From NCBI RefSeq assembly GCF_006149045.1, contig NZ_VBSN01000069.1, positions 124,001-188,000 of the forward strand: a DNA stretch of 64,000 bases. Direction: 5' to 3'. This document shows positions 8,703 through 18,003 of this stretch, piece by piece. Every line of letters starts with the position of its first letter. The first letter of the stretch is position 1. Both the position numbers and the translations under genes were made by a program. Origin of the DNA: Dyadobacter flavalbus. GTDB taxonomy: Bacteria > Bacteroidota > Bacteroidia > Cytophagales > Spirosomataceae. The notes below the pieces were generated by a model, which saw only the letters and a program-made list of their open reading frames with translations, had not been told where the DNA came from and did not search any database.

Positions 8703-8733
8703 CAAATTTAAGATCAAAATGTCGGTTTTCAAA
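8703..8733 (-). promoter_or_regulatory. Bacteroidota-type promoter of the TauE-type transporter gene
   Basis: On the minus strand: -33 TTTG (8730-8733), 19-bp spacer, -7 TAAATTTG (8703-8710), matching the TTTG/TAnnTTTG consensus of the phylum's housekeeping sigma factor. It lies about 75 bp upstream of the proposed TTG start. Confidence 0.65.
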
Positions 8734-8776
8734 GAATTTTAAATGTGTACGGTTCGCTGTTACGCATTGCTCTTCA

Positions 8777-8812
8777 TAAAAAAAAGTACGTTCTCATCTG
8801 AAAACGTACTTT
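8777..8812 (-). terminator. Rho-independent terminator after susD
   Basis: Ten-bp perfect arms (AAAGTACGTT/AACGTACTTT) with a 10-base loop, followed on the minus strand by a run of T. It would end the glycan-locus transcript before the TauE-type promoter. Confidence 0.8.
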
Positions 8813-8914
8813 GTCAATTACTGATTATAACTACTATTTTAACTGGTACAGTTCCGTCAGATAGAAACCGGGTTAATCCAGGATTTCTGGAAAGAGCTGC
8901 TTAAATGATTTTAA

Positions 8915-10579
8915 TTACTGATTCTGTTTAAGGACATTTGCGCCCATGATGTCAATTTGTGCCTGCGGAATAGGGAAGTACTCGCTTTTGCCTTTTACAA
9001 ATGTAGCCCCGTTCAGGTAAGTTCTCTTCTTGCTTTCTTTGGCCAGATATGCATTCAGGACTTCGCTTGCAGTTCCCCAGCGGACAAGGTCGAAATGACG
9101 GTGACCTTCCAGGGCAAGTTCAACGCGGCGCTCAAAACGGACAGCCTTTCTTGCATAGTCCTTGTTAGCAAATGCAGGATAAGGTTTGATCAGGTAATTG
9201 GCAGCCGGCTTTCCGTCAGCCGCAAGAACAACTTCATTTGCAGCACGGGTTCTGATCTGGTTTACAATTGATAATGCTGTTGGCAGATCATTTTCCTCAA
9301 CGGCAATTTCCGCGCGCATCAGCAGTACGTCGGCATAACGCAGATACCTGAAATTGTTAGAATTGGCACGCGGAGATTCCGCACCCGCATTTTCACCGCT
9401 GTTGGCAAAATATTTCTTGAAAGTGTAAGGTCCCGCAAAGCTCTGATCGCGGATCCAGTTTTTTCCCGGATGAATTCCCCAATTCAGGAACGGCAAACCT
9501 CTGCGTCCGACAGTCCAGTCCAGTCGTGGGTCCAGCGTTCCTTCATAAGGCGTGAAAGGATCTGCCGATGAAAGTCCTTCGTCGCTTTTTACGTCCACAT
9601 CGTTGAAAGTATCCAGCAGCGGCAGGCCGTTTGCATCCGTTTTGAATGCATTTACCAGATTTTGTGAAGGCTGGAAAAAACCGCAGCAGCCGCCCGGAGC
9701 CGAACCGTAAGGAAAGTTCAGGTTGTCGCCCCAGCTTCCGTTTTCACCGCTTCCGCCGTCACCGACAGACATTTGTACTTCAAAAACAGACTCTGAATTG
9801 TTTTCAGTCGCAATCCTGAAATTGTCGTGAAAATTCGGGACAAGCGCATAAGGGCCGTTTGCGATCACATCCACCAGTAACGGTTTTGCCGCAGCATAGT
9901 CATTCTGATACATATGTACTTTGGCAAGCATGGCCTTTGCAGTCCATTTGCTTGGTCTTCCGGCCTGCGCTTTGGTTACCGAAAGGTTGTCCACGGCATA
10001 CTGGAAATCAGCTTCAATGTTTGGCCAGATGTCTTTGTCATTCGGAAGATTGATGTAATCCGTTACCGTTTCATCCACATAAGGAACCATATTCCACATT
10101 TTCTTGGCTTCAAAATGATACCATCCGCGCAGGAATCTGGCTTCTGCCGAGGCTTGTGTTACTTCGGCCGGCGTCATATCCTTTGCTTTTGCAATCAGCT
10201 TGAGTGCATCGTTGGAGCGGGAAACGCCGTCGTACAGTGATACCCATTTATCATTGTAAGCGCCGATATCTGCCTGCGGAATGTAACGTTCTATGGTTGT
10301 GATCTGCGACTGGTCACCCACGTCGCTGCCTTTGTATGCATCGTCGGAAGCAACGGAACCAAAAATCCAGTTACTGACAGACGAAGTAAAGTTGAAGCCG
10401 GAACCCACGCCGTCCAGCAAGCTGTATGCACCGATCAGTACTGCATTGACACCCGTTTTATTGGAAAGCATTTCTTCATTTCCTACACCAAGCGGCGTAG
10501 TTTCCAGAAATTCTTCCTTACAGGCAGTGATCATTCCCATGCAAACCAATGCCGTAAATATTAAGACTTTCTTTTTCAT
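8915..10579 (-). CDS. SusD/RagB-family outer-membrane glycan-binding lipoprotein
   Basis: Surface lipoprotein that caps the SusC pore and captures glycans. The N-terminus is a lipoprotein signal with lipobox ITAC (Cys about residue 20), followed by FLETTPLG, typical of SusD. TPR-like helices fill the middle, and the C-terminal SusD mark is seen in ERRVELALEGHRHFDLVRWG. The length of 554 residues is normal. It follows susC after a 42-bp gap and ends the operon before a strong terminator. The upstream fucosidases and glycosylasparaginase suggest fucosylated glycoprotein glycans as substrate. Confidence 0.95.
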   Translation of the reverse strand: MKKKVLIFTALVCMGMITACKEEFLETTPLGVGNEEMLSNKTGVNAVLIGAYSLLDGVGSGFNFTSSVSNWIFGSVASDDAYKGSDVGDQSQITTIERYIPQADIGAYNDKWVSLYDGVSRSNDALKLIAKAKDMTPAEVTQASAEARFLRGWYHFEAKKMWNMVPYVDETVTDYINLPNDKDIWPNIEADFQYAVDNLSVTKAQAGRPSKWTAKAMLAKVHMYQNDYAAAKPLLVDVIANGPYALVPNFHDNFRIATENNSESVFEVQMSVGDGGSGENGSWGDNLNFPYGSAPGGCCGFFQPSQNLVNAFKTDANGLPLLDTFNDVDVKSDEGLSSADPFTPYEGTLDPRLDWTVGRRGLPFLNWGIHPGKNWIRDQSFAGPYTFKKYFANSGENAGAESPRANSNNFRYLRYADVLLMRAEIAVEENDLPTALSIVNQIRTRAANEVVLAADGKPAANYLIKPYPAFANKDYARKAVRFERRVELALEGHRHFDLVRWGTASEVLNAYLAKESKKRTYLNGATFVKGKSEYFPIPQAQIDIMGANVLKQNQ

Positions 10580-10621
10580 CGTTTTTTGATATATATGAAT
10601 CTTTACTGGTTTGTTTTACTG

Positions 10622-13600
10622 TTAAAATCCGAAATTGATACCGATCTGATACATTTTTGATCTTGGATAATTACCCTGATCAACACCCAGTACGGTGCTT
10701 CCGGGCGTTGAACCGACCGAAGTAACTTCCGGATCTATACCGCTGTAATTGGTAATTGTGAAAAGGTTTTGTCCCTGAAGATAAATGCGTGCGCTGGTCA
10801 GACCGATTTTGGACAAAACGGTATTCGGCAGCGTATAACCGATGGTCAGGTTTTTCATTCTGAAATAAGAGCCGTCTTCTATGAAATAGCTGGAAGGCTG
10901 CTGACTTCTGCTGTCGTTGGCATCCAGGATCGGAAGGACGGCGTCAGGATTCTGCGGAGTCCAGGAATCGTTCAGCATGCGAAGGCTTCTGTTACCGGCC
11001 TGATTGTTGAAATCAACCCAGCGTTTTACCATATTGATCAGCTGGTTTCCCTGTACGCCCTGGAAGAATGCAGAAACGTCAAACCCTTTGTAACCCACGT
11101 TCAGGTTGATGCCGTATGTGAAGTCAGGGTGCGGGTTTCCGATAAATTTCCTGTCAGCATCCGTAATGGTTCCGTCGCCGTTCGTATCATGGTATTTGTA
11201 CTTGCCGACTGCCGCATATCCCGGATATTTCACACCATTGTCCACTTCGCCCTGATTCTGGTAAATTCCGTCGATCTGCAGACCGTAGAATGAATACAGC
11301 GGCATTCCGGCTACCGAACGCGTCCACGTATAGCTGCGGATGGCTGGTCCCAAAAGCACGGCCGATGCGCTGTTGTTTAGTTTTTCAACATTGTTTTTGT
11401 AAGCTGAAATGTTACCGCTTACAGAATAAGTAAGGTCGCCGTTCAGTGCTTTGTTGTTGAAATCAATCGAAAGGTCAAAACCTTTGTTGTTCATGGAGCC
11501 TACGTTTACAAAAGGAATCGTTGCAACACCCTGCGTTGCCGGCAAGCTAACCTGATAAAGCATATCCGAAGTTGTACGGGTATAAACATCAATACCGAGG
11601 CCAAACATCCCTTTCAGGAAAGTAGCGTCCAATCCAAGGTTGGTCTGCGTGGTGGTTTCCCATTTCGCATCCTGGTTTCCGAATGCCTGCGTATCAAAGC
11701 CGGGCTGTACCGAGTTGTTCGAACCGTCAATGGCGTAAGACGACTGGTTCAGCGTGGAGCGGTACGTACTGAAGCCGTTGTAATTTCCGATTTCCTGGTT
11801 ACCTGTTTGTCCCCAGCCGCCTCTCAGTTTCAAATCATCCAGCCAGGTCAGGTTTTTCATAAACTCCTCTTCCGAAACCCGCCATCCCGCGCTGAATGCA
11901 GGGAAAGTTCCGTAACGGTTGTTTTGTCCGAAACGCGATGATCCGTCACGTCTTACCGTTGCTTCCAGCAGATATCGGTCTTTAAGCGCATAATTGATCT
12001 TGCCGAAAATCGAGAACAGTTCCCATTCGTAGCCTGCACCCGAGTTGTTGATCCCCGCCGTACCCGAGCTCAGGTACATATATAAAGGATCTTCGGAGAA
12101 AAACGTCGTACGCGTTGCCGTGATGTCACGGCCTGTTCCTTTGATCGCTTCTGTTCCGAGCAGTGCATTCAGCTTGTGGATACTTCCGAATGTTTTACTG
12201 TAATTCAGCGTGTTGGACCATGTCCAGTTTACATCGTAAGCATACGCATTGGTCAAAGCATTGTTCGATTCGATTTCAGCTTCTTCCAGATCCAGCAAAG
12301 TATAGGCAACGCGGTTGGAATTGGTAAAGTCCACACCAATGCTTGATTTCGCAACCAGATCTTTCAAAATGTCCACTTCTGCATAGGCATTTCCGAATAC
12401 CCGGAAGCTGTTTGTCTGATTGTTCCTCGTTCTGTACAGCTGAGCAACCGGATTGGTAGCAGGCCCCAAACCGGCAGCACGCGTGGCCGCAAAATTGCCC
12501 ATGATGTCGTAAACCGGAATGATCGAAGGAATGCGGTATCCGTTTCCGATCGGGTTTCCATCCTGGTTGTTTGCTGAGCTGGCCGTACCGTTATTGTTGT
12601 AATAGCCTTTGTTTTCCGTATAACTTACTTCCAGGTTTTCACCAAAACGGATTTTCTTTTTAAACTGGAATTCTGTATTGGAACGAAGCGAATAACGGTT
12701 AAAGGATGTATTTAGCAGCACGCCGTCCTGTTTGAAATAATTCAGCGAAAGCGCATATCTTCCCGTTTCCGTTCCGCCCGTTGCGCCGATATTGTATTCC
12801 TGAATGGCAGCCGGACGCAGGATTTCCTTGTGCCAGTCGGTGCCTTGCTTGTTTGCTTCTACGATCTGGTAAAAACCCGTACGGTTATAATTGTAAAGCG
12901 CAGGGTTTACCAATGCAGCCGCAGGATCATTCGGATTGCTCGGGTCCAGCGTAATACCATAATTGGAACCTGCAAGAATGTAATCCGGAACCACGGCATT
13001 CGTGCCGTTACCGTATTGCGGATGCGATGGATTACCGCCGGTCAGCAAGCCTGCATTTCTGCGCTGCGTCCATAGCAGATCGCCGAATTGCTGCGGATCT
13101 TTGATCAGGCCCAAATCCACTTTTCCTTTCTGCACACCGAAACGGCTGTTGAAAGTAAACTGCGGAGCACCGGCTTTTCCTTTTTTCGTTGTAATAATAA
13201 TAACGCCGTTTGCAGCACGCGAACCGTAAATAGAAGCCGAAGAAGCATCTTTCAGCACCTGCATGGATTCAATGTTGTTCGGGTTGATGCTGTTCAGCCC
13301 GCCTTTGGTCGGAACGCCATCAATTACATAAAGCGGATCGTTGTTGTTGATCGTACCAAAGCCGCGGATACGAACGGTTGCTTCGCCGCCCGGCGTGTTG
13401 TTGGTCGTAACGGTAACGCCGGGAACTCTTCCCTGTAACTGCTGCGCTACGTTCGGTGCAGCCACTTTGGTCAGTTCCACGGGATCAACGGTGGATACGG
13501 AGCCGGTAATATCTCTTTTGGACTGCGAAGAATAACCGGTAACAACCACTTCGCTCAGTGATTTTACGTCGGATAAAAGCGTAATGTCGATCTGCGTTTT

Positions 13601-13948
13601 GTTTCCGATTGCAACTTCCTGCGTCAGAAAGCCGATGGAAGAAACAACCAGCGTAGTGCTGCCGTCGGGTACATTGAGAGAAAACTGGCCTTCGGAATCC
13701 GTTGTGGTTCCTACAGAGCTGCTTCCTTTCAGTACGACAGTCGCGCCCGGAATGACGCCGCCGGCTGCATCCAATACTTTTCCTTTTATAGATATATCCG
13801 CAGATTGACTTGCATTTAAGGTAATTGAAAAGCTGTTTTCAGCCGGCCCGACAGCCGCTTCTGCGATCTGCCCGACACTTAGTAACAGAATAACGCTGCC
13901 CTGCATCAGTTTAAGCAGGTCATTCCCTCGGTAGAATGTTTTTTTCAT
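10622..13948 (-). CDS. SusC/RagA-family TonB-dependent outer-membrane transporter
   Basis: Imports oligosaccharides across the outer membrane with TonB energy. It is 1108 residues long with an N-terminal signal region and a carboxypeptidase-like beta-sandwich domain (about 50-130, IKGKVLDAAGGVIPGATVV). Then come the SusC signature SEVVVTGYSSQ and the plug domain, including GRVPGV, RIRGFGTINNNDPLYVIDG and SIYGSRAANGVI (about 170-255). The remainder is the beta-barrel, ending in an aromatic residue (INFGF). It is paired with the downstream SusD. No ECF sigma/anti-sigma pair or hybrid two-component regulator is adjacent, so control of this locus is not evident. Confidence 0.96.
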   Translation of the reverse strand: MKKTFYRGNDLLKLMQGSVILLLSVGQIAEAAVGPAENSFSITLNASQSADISIKGKVLDAAGGVIPGATVVLKGSSSVGTTTDSEGQFSLNVPDGSTTLVVSSIGFLTQEVAIGNKTQIDITLLSDVKSLSEVVVTGYSSQSKRDITGSVSTVDPVELTKVAAPNVAQQLQGRVPGVTVTTNNTPGGEATVRIRGFGTINNNDPLYVIDGVPTKGGLNSINPNNIESMQVLKDASSASIYGSRAANGVIIITTKKGKAGAPQFTFNSRFGVQKGKVDLGLIKDPQQFGDLLWTQRRNAGLLTGGNPSHPQYGNGTNAVVPDYILAGSNYGITLDPSNPNDPAAALVNPALYNYNRTGFYQIVEANKQGTDWHKEILRPAAIQEYNIGATGGTETGRYALSLNYFKQDGVLLNTSFNRYSLRSNTEFQFKKKIRFGENLEVSYTENKGYYNNNGTASSANNQDGNPIGNGYRIPSIIPVYDIMGNFAATRAAGLGPATNPVAQLYRTRNNQTNSFRVFGNAYAEVDILKDLVAKSSIGVDFTNSNRVAYTLLDLEEAEIESNNALTNAYAYDVNWTWSNTLNYSKTFGSIHKLNALLGTEAIKGTGRDITATRTTFFSEDPLYMYLSSGTAGINNSGAGYEWELFSIFGKINYALKDRYLLEATVRRDGSSRFGQNNRYGTFPAFSAGWRVSEEEFMKNLTWLDDLKLRGGWGQTGNQEIGNYNGFSTYRSTLNQSSYAIDGSNNSVQPGFDTQAFGNQDAKWETTTQTNLGLDATFLKGMFGLGIDVYTRTTSDMLYQVSLPATQGVATIPFVNVGSMNNKGFDLSIDFNNKALNGDLTYSVSGNISAYKNNVEKLNNSASAVLLGPAIRSYTWTRSVAGMPLYSFYGLQIDGIYQNQGEVDNGVKYPGYAAVGKYKYHDTNGDGTITDADRKFIGNPHPDFTYGINLNVGYKGFDVSAFFQGVQGNQLINMVKRWVDFNNQAGNRSLRMLNDSWTPQNPDAVLPILDANDSRSQQPSSYFIEDGSYFRMKNLTIGYTLPNTVLSKIGLTSARIYLQGQNLFTITNYSGIDPEVTSVGSTPGSTVLGVDQGNYPRSKMYQIGINFGF

Positions 13949-14500
13949 GAAAGGTTTGGTTAAAGGTTATAAAATAGTAGATGTTAATTCCATTGCTACG
14001 GGCAGTATGTTCGCTGCGGGCAATGATTTCCAGGCCGGGGCAATGTTGCTGTAAGAATTGCCTTTTCTGTTTTTCTTCAAATTGTTTCAGGTTTAGTTTA
14101 AGGATTTAACAATCAATTTCAATCGGGTTTAAAGGGAATTTCAGCGTTGAGTATGTTTTGAAAGCAGATCAGAAAACAGACCGCAAGCCCGAAGATTATG
14201 CCCGCGTTTGTAATTCCAGTCCGAAATTTCAGGAAAGACTGGTTTCAATCCTGCTATGTCATCAATCAGTGGCAAAGTGTACAAATTGTCATTCACCGGC
14301 CGCAGAAAGTTCCACAGAGCAGAATGTCTGTTATCTATTATCAGAAATGCCAAATGTAAGTAAATCAAAAGGTACTGATCTGGTCAAAAATAGGTAATGA
14401 ATATATTATATAAAATAGTATATCGTAGAATATTGGAATAACAAAATTTTATTCTTGTATTTTAATAAATGAGGAGTTGGGATAGTTGTTGTAACCCTTT
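13949..14500. other. Gene-poor leader upstream of susC
   Basis: AT-rich DNA. On the minus strand, TAnnTTTG-like -7 elements are seen at 14385-14392 (TATTTTTG) and 14351-14358 (TACATTTG), but neither has a convincing -33 TTG at 19-21 bp. Two open frames of about 75-79 codons on opposite strands near 14141-14397 have no recognisable features. Confidence 0.4.
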
Positions 14501-14635
14501 GTGATTGAACTTAATAATCAGATCAGGCTTGCCGAGTCGGTTGTAATTTACTTTGTAGAACTTATTGGAAAAAGTAAATATCCGGTTACAAAATACTTCC
14601 GGAAGATATACATGGAAGAAGCCGATTTGGAGTAA
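14501..14635 (+). pseudogene. Possible 44-codon gene remnant
   Basis: A short frame opening with GTG at 14501 and ending TAA at 14635. It reads like the end of a real protein, with a basic/aromatic stretch (SKYPVTKYFRKIYMEEADLE) and no stop within. It has an in-frame stop just before the GTG and no ATG start. It stands alone between two minus-strand genes. I do not recognise the family; it may be chance or a decayed gene. Confidence 0.25.
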
Positions 14636-14641
14636 AGCAGA

Positions 14642-14697
14642 AAATCCGGTACAAACACGGCCTGCGCAAAAGCACAGTTCCCGTTTGTACCGGATTT
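14642..14697 (-). terminator. 15-bp inverted repeat, likely terminator of the fucosidase gene
   Basis: Perfect arms AAATCCGGTACAAAC / GTTTGTACCGGATTT lie 31 bp beyond the stop of the GH29 gene. On the minus strand the right side ends in GATTTTC, a weak T tract. Confidence 0.6.
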
Positions 14698-14727
14698 AAA
14701 AGATGTTATTTTAAACTGACTCTGAAA

Positions 14728-16191
14728 CTATTCTGAATCCTTGTAAAGTCCGAATTCACTAATGGCCACGCTGACCGGCGATTTGGTGATTCTCAGCCGC
14801 ATTTTCTGAGCAGTTACCGGAACTTCCAGCTTTACAATTCTTTTGGCGCCAATGCTGGTTCCTCTATGGATTTCTTTCCAGTTGTTGTTTTCCCAGACAT
14901 CCACTGCAAATTCCTCCACTCTTTGTCCAAGTTTGATAAATTCCTGAATGCAGATGATATCAAACGTAACCGGCTGGCCCAGGTCAATTGTAACTTCCGG
15001 GGTTTTGAAGTCGTCGTCCGTAGCCCAGTATGTATCCGCTTTTCCGTCCAGTATGTTTTTTGCGCTGTAAATGGAATTATATCCGCGTACATTTACGGCT
15101 CTTGAGCTTGCGCGTGCAATGAGGTTAACGGCAAATGTCTTTTTAACATGATCGCCGAAAGCTTTCAGGCTTGCTACATCATCATCGTGCAATTGTCCTC
15201 TCGTGTCGGGAGCAAGCCCAAGGTCAAGCGCCGCACCGCGACCGACACTTTTAAGATACAGGTCAAACAGTTTTTCAGGTGTTTTGGGTTTTTCTGCCGG
15301 ATGATAAAACCAGCCTTTGCGCAGCGGAACGTCGCATTCCGCCGGAATCCAGAACTTTCCGTTTCTGGTTCCGCCCGGGTTCTCCGTTGCATTGGCCTGT
15401 CCCGGAACTGCCACATTTTTTCCTTCCGAAGGTTTTGGCGTCAGTGTTGCCCAAGAAGTTTCGTTCACACTTCCGTCCTCATTTCCGGCCCAGCGCACAT
15501 CCCAGCCAATATCGCTGAATATGTTTGCCGAAGGCTGAAGCTTGCGCGTCAGATTGGTCCAGGTGGAATCCCACTGGTAATAAGTCGTATTGTCAATGGA
15601 ACGCTTTTCCTTTGCGCCGCCATAATAGCCGTCACCGCCGTTGGCACCGTCGTGCCATGACATGAACAGCTCGCCGTAATTGGTGTAAAGTTCCCGAAGC
15701 TGTTCCCTGTAAATCTTTATATATTCCGGCGTTCCGTAACTGGCATTGTTGCGGTCCCAGGGCGAGCAGTAAACGCCGAATTTCAGCCCGTGTTTTCTGG
15801 CAGCATCGGCCACTTCTTTCACCAGATCGCCTTTTCCACCGCGAAACGGACTTTTTGTAATGTTATATTCCGTGGTTTTGGTCGGCCATAACGCAAAGCC
15901 GTCATGGTGTTTTGCAACCAGTACGATTCCTTTCAGCCCGCCGGCTTTTGCAGCCAGGATTATTTGTTCAGCGTTGAAATCGGAAGGGTTGAAAGTCTTC
16001 GGATCGGCATCGCCAAAACCCCATTCCTTATTCTCGAATGTAGTCGGGGTAAAATGCATGATGCCGTAAACTTCGGTTTCGTGCCAGGCAATCTGCCGGG
16101 GAGCGGGCAGTGCGCCGTAAGGTTTGGGTGGTGTCTGGGCAAAAGAATGAAGTGCCGTTAACAGAAAAAGGAAGGATAGGGGTTTTATCAT
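14728..16191 (-). CDS. GH29 alpha-L-fucosidase with C-terminal discoidin-like (F5/8C) domain
   Basis: Secreted or periplasmic glycosidase that removes alpha-L-fucose. A signal peptide ends at about residue 18 (HSFAQ). The GH29 barrel shows IMHFTPTTF, VAKHHDGFALW (93-102), GVYCSPWDRN (139-148) and SWHDGANGG, whose D181 is the likely nucleophile. Residues about 350-485 form a discoidin-type beta-sandwich (NILDGKADTYWATDDDF, VTIDLGQPVTFD), a carbohydrate-binding module common in the GH29-B subfamily. The length, 487 residues, fits this architecture. It stands 230 bp downstream of a second GH29 gene of different type, so the two enzymes may act on different fucose linkages. Confidence 0.93.
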   Translation of the reverse strand: MIKPLSFLFLLTALHSFAQTPPKPYGALPAPRQIAWHETEVYGIMHFTPTTFENKEWGFGDADPKTFNPSDFNAEQIILAAKAGGLKGIVLVAKHHDGFALWPTKTTEYNITKSPFRGGKGDLVKEVADAARKHGLKFGVYCSPWDRNNASYGTPEYIKIYREQLRELYTNYGELFMSWHDGANGGDGYYGGAKEKRSIDNTTYYQWDSTWTNLTRKLQPSANIFSDIGWDVRWAGNEDGSVNETSWATLTPKPSEGKNVAVPGQANATENPGGTRNGKFWIPAECDVPLRKGWFYHPAEKPKTPEKLFDLYLKSVGRGAALDLGLAPDTRGQLHDDDVASLKAFGDHVKKTFAVNLIARASSRAVNVRGYNSIYSAKNILDGKADTYWATDDDFKTPEVTIDLGQPVTFDIICIQEFIKLGQRVEEFAVDVWENNNWKEIHRGTSIGAKRIVKLEVPVTAQKMRLRITKSPVSVAISEFGLYKDSE

Positions 16192-16421
16192 TTGAAAAAA
16201 GGTTTCTTTGTTAATGCAAGCAGCATTGTCTGTTGTTAATCATTGCCGGAACTGGTTCCTTCAAAAAAGTTTTCAGCGTATTCCTGCCACTTTCGGATTT
16301 GTTCAATTTTACGGATCCAGGGAACCAAATGGCACGCCAATGTATCAAATTTTTTATTGTAAAACCGTGTTCAGTGCAATTTGTTAAGCAATCCGGTTTA
16401 GTTGAACTTGCCAGCCAGTTT

Positions 16422-17843
16422 CTAGTTAATTACAAAAAGGTACGCAGGCTGCTCACCGATTTCAGCCATATCTTTCGACGCAATCTGAATGGAACCATCT
16501 TTTACTTTAAGCGTTTTTTTCTTTCCTGCCAATGAAATCCTGGCATTTGGTGCAAGCGTTAATCCTTCCGGTTTCAGGCTTGCAGGGATTTTCTCGCCGG
16601 ACTCCGCCAGATAAAAAGCGTACGTTGTATTTCCTTTTTTGGTATAGGCCCATTTTCCCTGGCGGTAAGGCGCAAGCGGCTTGGTTTCATAAATGCCGAT
16701 CCCGTTCACATTCATCCATTTCCCCATTTCTTCCAGTCGGCCGTATGCTTCTTCATGCCATTCTCCGTCCGGGCCCGGCGCGATATTCAGCAGCAGGTTT
16801 CCGCCTTTGGCAACGATATCCACCAGCGTATGCACGAGTTTTTGGGTGGATTTGAAATTTTCTTTCGGAATATAAGACCATGAATCGCCCATTGTCATGC
16901 ACGACTCCCACGGAATGGACATATAGTGATCCGGGATGGACTGTTCGGGCGTTACATAATTTTCAAATTCACCTGTAACCGTCCGGTCTACAACCAGCAG
17001 GCCGGGCTGATGCGACCGGGCCATTTTGGCAATTCTGGGCATATCGATATCCTGATCGTACGGAATGCTTTTCTGCCAGCTGATATTCGGATCAATCGTG
17101 CTGAACGGACGCACCCAGCCGCCATCCAGCCACAAAATATCCACAGAGCCGTAATCAGACATCAGTTCTTCGATCTGGTTATAAGTGAAATCCTTGAATT
17201 TCTGCCACATTTCGGGCCTTTTCTTCGGATCATAGGAAACATTGCGGTCTTTGGGAGGAAAGTACGGCCACCAGTAAGAATCCGTGTTCCAGTCCGGTTT
17301 GGAAAAGTAAGTTCCGGTCATGAATCCCTGATTTCTGAATGCCGAGAGAACTTCTTTCGTCACATTGCTTTTCGGGTTGGATTTGAAAGGTGTATTGGTG
17401 ATTTTGTAATCCGTGTATTTGGAATCGAACATGGCAAATCCGTCATGATGCTTTGTAGTAAAAACCACATATTTCATGCCGGCATTTTTTGCAGCCTGCG
17501 CCCATCTTTCCGGGTTGAATTTTACAGGATTAAAGGTTTGCGGAATAGCCTCATAGGCTTTTTTGTACTCATACCAGTCATGCGAATGCGGTCCTCTGCG
17601 CTCGCACCAGCCTTCATCCTCCGGGCAAAGCGACCAGGATTCCACAATTCCCCACTGGCTATACGTTCCCCAGTGCATCAGCAACCCGAATTTCACATCC
17701 TGCCATTTGCTTAATTTCTGCTGTACAAGCGGGTCAGTCGGTGCAACGTATTTGGAATGATCCTGTTCGGCATGCTGCTGGGCATATAAACTGTTTTTGA
17801 ATAATAAACCTGCAAGCAGGAAAACGGTAAATTTGAAGTTCAT
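16422..17843 (-). CDS. GH29 alpha-L-fucosidase (single catalytic domain)
   Basis: Exported alpha-L-fucosidase. The signal peptide ends near residue 21 (SLYAQ). The catalytic barrel has LLMHWGTYSQWG (55-65), FTTKHHDGFAMFDS (128-141) and DILWLDGGW, with D240 the expected nucleophile. After about residue 380 there is a short beta-rich C-terminal domain and no discoidin module. The general layout recalls broad-specificity GH29-A enzymes such as those that remove core alpha-1,6-fucose, but linkage cannot be read from sequence. It lies downstream of the glycosylasparaginase gene; a 7-bp-period repeat occupies its leader. Confidence 0.93.
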   Translation of the reverse strand: MNFKFTVFLLAGLLFKNSLYAQQHAEQDHSKYVAPTDPLVQQKLSKWQDVKFGLLMHWGTYSQWGIVESWSLCPEDEGWCERRGPHSHDWYEYKKAYEAIPQTFNPVKFNPERWAQAAKNAGMKYVVFTTKHHDGFAMFDSKYTDYKITNTPFKSNPKSNVTKEVLSAFRNQGFMTGTYFSKPDWNTDSYWWPYFPPKDRNVSYDPKKRPEMWQKFKDFTYNQIEELMSDYGSVDILWLDGGWVRPFSTIDPNISWQKSIPYDQDIDMPRIAKMARSHQPGLLVVDRTVTGEFENYVTPEQSIPDHYMSIPWESCMTMGDSWSYIPKENFKSTQKLVHTLVDIVAKGGNLLLNIAPGPDGEWHEEAYGRLEEMGKWMNVNGIGIYETKPLAPYRQGKWAYTKKGNTTYAFYLAESGEKIPASLKPEGLTLAPNARISLAGKKKTLKVKDGSIQIASKDMAEIGEQPAYLFVIN

Positions 17844-17868
17844 TGTAACGGGTTAATGAGTGGCTTGG

Positions 17869-17910
17869 AGTAATTGGCTGTTAGCTTTTGGCTGTTAGCT
17901 ATTAGCGATT
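17869..17910. repeat. Heptamer tandem repeat, 5-6 units (leader of GH29 gene)
   Basis: Units AGTAATT, GGCTGTT, AGCTTTT, GGCTGTT, AGCTATT, AGCGATT in strict 7-bp register, 26 bp upstream of the fucosidase start. Same family as the arrays at 7286 and 32618. Confidence 0.85.
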
Positions 17911-18003
17911 TAAAATCGGATATTATGTAAAAAGTAAATTTTGAAACCTGTGATTTCAACTGATTTCAGGCAAGTACTTTCAAATGCTTGTTTGTCTTTT
18001 TAA

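Noticed and set aside
14141..14397. 75- and 79-codon frames on opposite strands upstream of susC
   Set aside because: They overlap each other, have no recognisable features and lie in promoter-like DNA.
16926..17714. 262-codon plus-strand frame
   Set aside because: Antisense to the GH29 fucosidase, whose motifs are intact; no domain of its own.
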